From Deltaproteobacteria bacterium (GTDB lineage: Bacteria; UBA10199; DSSB01), in assembly GCA_021414045.1 (NCBI GenBank), contig JAIOPF010000322.1:1-8342 (forward strand): a DNA stretch of 8,342 nucleotides, given 5' to 3'. The notes under the pieces are model-generated. The model was not told where the DNA came from, did not search any database, and saw nothing but the letters and a program-made list of their open reading frames with translations. Made by a program: the position numbers and the translations under genes. This document shows positions 7,401-8,342 of the stretch, one piece after another. Every line of letters begins with the position of its first letter. Position 1 is the stretch's first letter.

Positions 7401-8342
7401 CGGAGAAAGATCCATTCGGAGCGTGTTCCTTAGACCCGCGGCGATTTCCATCGCCTGCTCCGTGCGGCGACGCAGGAGAAAGTTCGCGAGGCGAAGTCCT
7501 TCGCGGGAAGTCGGCTCGAAACCGACCATCCGCAGGGATTCGAAAATGCGGCGTTCGGCCTCGATGCGAGGGGCCAAGGATTCACGGCTGAGTTCGGCGG
7601 GGCTCAGCGTTCGTCCTGCGCCCGAGGGAATGCGGCCTTGGGAACTATCCAGGAGAATTCGGCTGAGCACCCATTGGCCCAGCGGGGTTTCGGGATCGAT
7701 ATGGGCTTCGTTCATCGCTTCGATCGCCCGTGGCAGGGCTTCACGGGCGGCGGCCGCATGGGAGTCCCGCTCGGTGGCGGCTTCGTAGCGTTGTTCGAGC
7801 ATGTGCCTCAGGAGCGCGGGCAAGGGGGCGGTGGCGAAGATTTCGACCGGCGCCTCGACGGGTCGCGCCGCCGGCGCCGGAGTTTCCGAAGTTCGGTTTT
7901 CGACCTCCGGTGTTTCCGGGAGGAAATCGGAATCCGTGAGTCCAATGGTCTCGTCCGGAAGCATGTCTTCTTCCCTCATTTCGAGGGTTTCCTCCCGAAC
8001 GGCCGCGGGGGCCTCGGCCTCGCGGGCCAGGCGCAGGGCTTCCTCGCCGCTCATTCGCCCGGAGGCGATTTCCACCGCATAGGCCTCGAGGATGCTTCGC
8101 CGCATTTCGGGGGAAAGATCGCGGTGTCCTTCGACTTCGAGGCGCAGGGAGCGCATCGTCTCGCGAAATTCGCGCATCACCCGCATCACTTCGCTGTCGT
8201 CGGGCAAGGCCTCGGGGTTTCGAAACAAGCGTCGCAACATCGGGCGCAGGACGCCATTGGCCAAAGCCAGATTCGAATCGACGTCGCCCAGACCGGCATC
8301 CTGAAGCACGGTCCGTAGTTCTCGCGAGATGGCTTCCATCCG
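1488..8342 (-). CDS. Giant multidomain signalling protein: helical repeats, RelA/SpoT-type synthetase, membrane segment, PP2C phosphatase, FHA-like domain
   Basis: One uninterrupted frame runs from the window edge to the TAA at 1490-1488. The first ATG (8339-8337) gives 2283 residues. The codon before it is CGG, not a stop, and any ribosome binding site lies outside the window, so the true start may be upstream. Order from the ATG: helical repeat region (about 9-490), uncharacterised middle (500-890), Pro/Arg/Ala linker, RelA/SpoT nucleotidyltransferase domain (1007-1215), acidic linker, hydrophobic segment (1355-1401), Pro/Ala linker, beta-rich segment (1466-1540), PP2C phosphatase (1617-1972), Pro-rich linker, and FHA-like fold (2176-2240). 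There is no N-terminal signal peptide at this ATG and no HD hydrolase domain before the synthetase. By family, the parts would make an alarmone-like nucleotide, remove phosphate from Ser/Thr proteins and bind phosphothreonine. Their joint role is inference. The PP2C and synthetase motifs, in one frame and in order, establish the strand. No frameshift is visible. Confidence 0.95.
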   Translation of the reverse strand, partial: RMEAISRELRTVLQDAGLGDVDSNLALANGVLRPMLRRLFRNPEALPDDSEVMRVMREFRETMRSLRLEVEGHRDLSPEMRRSILEAYAVEIASGRMSGEEALRLAREAEAPAAVREETLEMREEDMLPDETIGLTDSDFLPETPEVENRTSETPAPAARPVEAPVEIFATAPLPALLRHMLEQRYEAATERDSHAAAAREALPRAIEAMNEAHIDPETPLGQWVLSRILLDSSQGRIPSGAGRTLSPAELSRESLAPRIEAERRIFESLRMVGFEPTSREGLRLANFLLRRRTEQAMEIAAGLRNTLRMDLSPELVRAVDRLVLLGGDRSARARELWLEWALSQEAGPEALQDAFWETLSGVRELRLGANGAESIDRRERPTRTASLGEAVVQTLDELGIPSHSPAGSEIANLFLARSAVEASAGNPPFSFIALSEQATAARGLAASLREIFSTVPGLSASDRGALTLWALRNRCAPSDLAGMLTLLRGATSRERPSAPDVLGWILTNNPSVETLREIQGGEYRLRRGPGGLRLVTREGRAVTTDLAPHIGALREDFARDFGERPADTTPTSLVETVPLGIAAVPGGAPESARPKDSPTVSDAATLLNDPARRDEFEASLIELEDAGLLEPGTPLEEYHYPVARILENGASIPVYLTLEPTAGTMGRIPFRVVGSENGVLRLVRDDGLSDASAPNEIRLVTSRLRNPFRTGDRAFLLHGISGASEDRPPSDAPEAPELPGRGMGDAEMESFLEIPQIRDLFHPHLIDPSKGHFVIPPLRLPNVEQIDGHTELAMNLVNQGIHVQLEPTLADLDSIATELEAVGTTSMGDFAPIAATIREEIAVVRNTESDLGEMAVATRRLGEILAFNQDFPADNPTLRTFFRDRVLDLYRRQAVEAPPPVAAPEVQGTVRPPRPGPRVARSTERAPRPDRAAPQARIAPEAPTVREPSPASPEEVGLTAEMAQLAAAQLEEFSPLAQRTRLALADHDAVEPDAGNTVELQAWRNSRREIFAHYTRERDRIARELVDRHEGPGRRVLEFLQGLPTNEEVWTEVEEIGLERARIASDLPPHGRPKAAADVVPKIGRRRMTSLRSFTDLFGTRVIVESYEDAISLVAAVQRRFQVRPEYTSDGRLIFPPAYKRVRRGEAPDRVRLLLAEQNRPRLDQEGIGRVLDGRRSGYRAIHIVVEVEGLPVEIQIQTRSLYRWGAIQHDFYKNEVLALPENSDLRETTDRYFAEAARYLAQREQGILRTERPRLPEFAPERLARLPENSRAAIRDAVASMEGLMDSIPEEAIETESPRAHETPAIVEIEDLSDHAVEVEDEFETIPEDLEVPMMAEATSASAGNRPSDFDSSNGLHSSFLGAGMMMAMTSMGHDPGISLLAGIFGTVLPFGVLGIFNWVRNRGRQTPPPDGPRPPGARTAAAPPTAVHAASPVTTSPAPGEEHPALGANDGNQYRMTPYSPHAPAVPGRYVGSVDRVRPAAGNSGLFEVTLAAVRMIPGERPRTLTLTMTLERARALGLVNELGHTVRGARILLQQSEATAPEPMTERPEAPASLEAAPPPFAAPPPSPKERPLLQPNTIGGNLPEIDAHLAGEVLNEEQIAEVLRRHSRRVRLAGGELVYLADQGIDPKHPVGEDFMGGLEYRDPLGRRTYSMMVADGMGGMGHGDVAGMLTVEAFQAELRRTGDIRRAWELANASVRHFNFVVSETQDRNQAIEAARQWIANPRLVRTEEGRGGSGACSVSFSILPGAGPSGATVLQTHFAGDASLRVFRRQANGRLERVYSTVEENLGTIAADSRQERGENLHRTREIRLHAMANQVTNGVGSHAEMQVSDTSRGEIPQPNGQVARSSGFEHGLVLREGDVVLAGSDGFWENFLETRMVGDLIEEARSAEEIHAILREETHARMEIVRRVRSRDLPAAANGRFRFSHRGHDLFIDRSFNVYESETSAEPIDKFKPDNFSLAVYLHSPATVAAEHAPLGPTPQSAPLPPRAPEASRRSSVVPPPIPAAARRPRIQPVPEAPTVTMGPPVVVVGEHPYHLLRGGRLHEEERYLYQLRLDASAQSTQPFLLEVESPTPLTDSELERLVNSSRRPPGVEMREGWRVRDFRRGEGESAEREMTAIPIGMLPAAAGMRGVQLDFYLLASENTPLDTLSTNPRLSIVDPTAPRGPAREAAFSLGSSDISSPQQRSWVLRVQQDRIPVSVNGGTVLPFGGMFRLSPGDRIQVGLTTLIFRDGCLVPETTAPLRLSVPPAAQPARGLPLAAVVRNETPDPGPGPRRR
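1620..1814 (-). other. Degenerate FHA-like domain at the C-terminus
   Basis: Residues about 2176-2240. FHA domains bind phosphothreonine peptides. The second half fits well: a strand VLRVQ, then VSVNGG where G-T-x-V-N-G is usual, then RLSPGDRIQVGLTTLIF, which matches the common L-x-x-G-D-x-I-x-I-G-x-x-x-L-x-F ending. The first half is weak: SLGSSDISS is only a loose match to the I-G-R ... S-x-x-H region, and the usual Arg and His of the phosphate-binding loop are not clear. It may have lost phosphopeptide binding or be only FHA-like. About 43 residues without clear structure follow to the stop. Confidence 0.5.
1860..2255 (-). other. Uncharacterised segment between phosphatase linker and FHA-like domain
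   Basis: Residues about 2029-2160 mix beta-like strands (PPVVVVGEHPYHLL, YLYQLRLDA, PFLLEVESP, VQLDFYLLA) with one helix (2081-2092). No family is recognised. The segment could be a separate adaptor domain or an N-terminal extension of the FHA-like fold. Confidence 0.3.
2241..2426 (-). other. Pro-rich linker after the phosphatase
   Basis: Residues about 1972-2033 are rich in Pro, Ala, Arg and Ser with no predicted fold. The linker contains a second copy of PEAPTV (2022-2027). It joins the phosphatase to the C-terminal region. Confidence 0.55.
2424..3491 (-). other. PP2C-type Ser/Thr protein phosphatase domain
   Basis: Residues about 1617-1972. PP2C enzymes use two metal ions to remove phosphate from Ser/Thr residues and are the usual partners of bacterial Ser/Thr kinases. 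All main landmarks are present and in order: GED with D1638; VADGMGG with D1660 and G1661; GGSGA (1737-1741) in place of the common GGST/A; FAGDASLRVF (1764-1773) for the GDS motif; LAGSDGFWENF with D1872; and KPDNFS with D1961-N1962. The four metal-ligand aspartates are kept, so the domain is probably active. Extra loops lie at about 1835-1855 and 1915-1955, making it longer than a minimal PP2C of roughly 240 residues. No kinase is encoded in this window. Confidence 0.92.
3600..4127 (-). other. Pro/Ala linkers flanking a small beta-rich segment
   Basis: Residues 1405-1465 and 1541-1580 are Pro/Ala-rich spacers. Between them, residues about 1466-1540 alternate hydrophobic and polar residues (for example LFEVTLAAVRMIP and RTLTLTMTLERA), suggesting a small beta-sheet domain with one helix. 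I do not recognise it. It sits between the membrane segment and the phosphatase. Confidence 0.4.
4137..4277 (-). other. Hydrophobic membrane segment, one helix or a hairpin
   Basis: Residues about 1355-1401 contain a clear hydrophobic stretch at 1379-1401 (ISLLAGIFGTVLPFGVLGIF then NWV), long enough to cross a bilayer and followed at once by a basic cluster (RNRGR). A shorter Met/Ala/Gly-rich hydrophobic stretch (1361-1374) precedes it, separated by GHDPG. If both insert, the protein has a hairpin with both halves on the same side, most sensibly the cytoplasm. If only the second inserts, the two enzyme domains would lie on opposite sides, which is hard to reconcile with ATP use by one and phosphoprotein substrates of the other. 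Confidence 0.6.
4350..4452 (-). other. Acidic linker between synthetase and membrane segment
   Basis: Residues about 1297-1330 are very rich in Glu and Asp, with the motif FETIPED at 1324-1330. It resembles the acidic segment near the N-terminus in composition and in a shared E-T-I core. It probably acts as a flexible tether and is a candidate phosphorylation segment. Confidence 0.45.
4695..5321 (-). other. RelA/SpoT-type nucleotidyltransferase (alarmone synthetase) domain
   Basis: Residues about 1007-1215. The family transfers pyrophosphate from ATP, usually to the 3' hydroxyl of GDP/GTP, to make (p)ppGpp; some members act on adenine nucleotides or tRNA. Visible signatures, in order: a helical lead-in (1007-1065); the ATP-loop residues R1072, K1074 and K1082, with Asp at 1078 where Ser is usual; DLFGTRVIV with the metal-binding D1096; SGYRAIH with the stacking Y1179 and H1183; VEIQIQT with E1194; and the closing W1205 and H1210 before YK. 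The R-K-K, Y-H and Y-E spacings match those I recall for the Streptococcus Rel enzyme. The stretch between D1096 and Y1179 is about 39 residues longer, and the usual KDY(I)xxPK segment is not recognisable. There is no HD hydrolase domain and no TGS or ACT domain. Membership in the family is fairly sure; the exact substrate and activity are open. Confidence 0.85.
5475..5663 (-). other. Pro/Arg/Ala-rich disordered linker before the synthetase domain
   Basis: Residues about 893-955 are dominated by Pro, Ala and Arg, with little hydrophobic content, as expected of a flexible spacer. The segment contains PEAPTV (940-945); the same six residues recur in the linker after the PP2C domain (2022-2027). 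It separates the N-terminal half from the nucleotidyltransferase domain. Confidence 0.6.
5664..6524 (-). other. Uncharacterised middle region of the giant protein
   Basis: Residues about 606-892. The first part (606-720) alternates short hydrophobic strands with turns and looks beta-rich. A short acidic Pro-rich spacer follows (about 723-740). Next comes a segment rich in Pro and His (758-790, with HPHLIDP), then two or three amphipathic helices (about 806-892). I match none of this to a known family. Its position just before the linker to the synthetase suggests a sensory or regulatory role, but no residue pattern proves that. Confidence 0.3.
6870..8315 (-). repeat. Diverged protein-level helical repeats in the N-terminal region
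   Basis: Residues about 9-490 of the giant protein contain four helical units that share a short pattern: a Leu/Met-led helix, Gly or Ala-His before a hydrophobic residue, a Pro- or Asp-containing turn, then a helix ending near L-A-N or V-L-S with Leu/Arg. Examples are LQDAGLGDVDSNLALAN (residues 12-28), MNEAHIDPETPLGQWVL (209-225), LRMVGFEPTSREGLRLAN (269-286) and LDELGIPSHSPAGSEIAN (395-412). In at least units 1, 3 and 4, a second helical stretch with an L-S-x-E/D type turn follows. The repeat is not visible in the DNA, so the units are old. I do not recognise the family; a helical scaffold for protein contacts is the simplest reading. Confidence 0.45.
7890..8010 (-). other. Acidic Thr/Ser-containing linker between repeat units 1 and 2
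   Basis: Residues about 111-150 of the giant protein are strongly acidic and apparently disordered. They carry threonines and a serine in Asp/Glu-rich surroundings, including DETIGLTDSD at 129-138 and PETPE at 141-145. Such a segment is a reasonable substrate for a Ser/Thr kinase, which would suit a protein that also carries a PP2C and an FHA-like domain. Phosphorylation is not shown by the sequence. Confidence 0.4.

Noticed and set aside
8337..8339. ATG as the definite start of the giant gene
   Set aside because: Only one upstream codon (CGG) is visible and it is not a stop. The start cannot be decided without more sequence.

Overview
The window holds two convergent protein-coding genes and almost nothing else. 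Both appear to run off the window ends. The DNA is GC-rich by eye, reads with the standard bacterial code, and is almost fully coding. The only non-coding gap is six bases. I see no RNA gene, insertion sequence, CRISPR array or promoter. The organism cannot be named from this sequence. Very large mosaic signalling proteins with PP2C and FHA-like parts and Pro/Ala linkers fit a GC-rich bacterium with Ser/Thr phospho-signalling, such as a deltaproteobacterial or Bdellovibrionota-type lineage. That placement is a guess.

Layout. Bases 1-1481 (+) are the 3' part of a gene of unknown function. Its product is mostly helical, and its His-rich C-terminus carries an HEHEH segment that fits HExxH-X18-E. 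Bases 1488-8342 (-) are a single uninterrupted reading frame of at least 2283 codons.

Architecture of the giant protein, N to C (residues counted from the ATG at 8339): helical units with a recurring motif (about 9-490); a weakly characterised middle (about 500-890); a Pro/Arg/Ala linker; a RelA/SpoT-type nucleotidyltransferase domain (about 1007-1215) with its key residues at the expected spacing but a large insertion; an acidic linker; a hydrophobic membrane segment or hairpin (about 1355-1401); a Pro/Ala linker and a small beta-rich segment; a complete-looking PP2C phosphatase (about 1617-1972); another Pro-rich linker; and a degenerate FHA-like domain at the C-terminus.

Interpretation. 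The unusual point is one polypeptide joining an alarmone-synthetase-type domain to a Ser/Thr phosphatase and a phosphothreonine-binding-type fold across a possible membrane anchor. If all three are active, the protein would link nucleotide second-messenger or stress signalling to protein dephosphorylation. The sequence supports the domain calls well for PP2C and RelA/SpoT and moderately for FHA. The joint function is inference. Nothing here shows that the convergent neighbour works with it.
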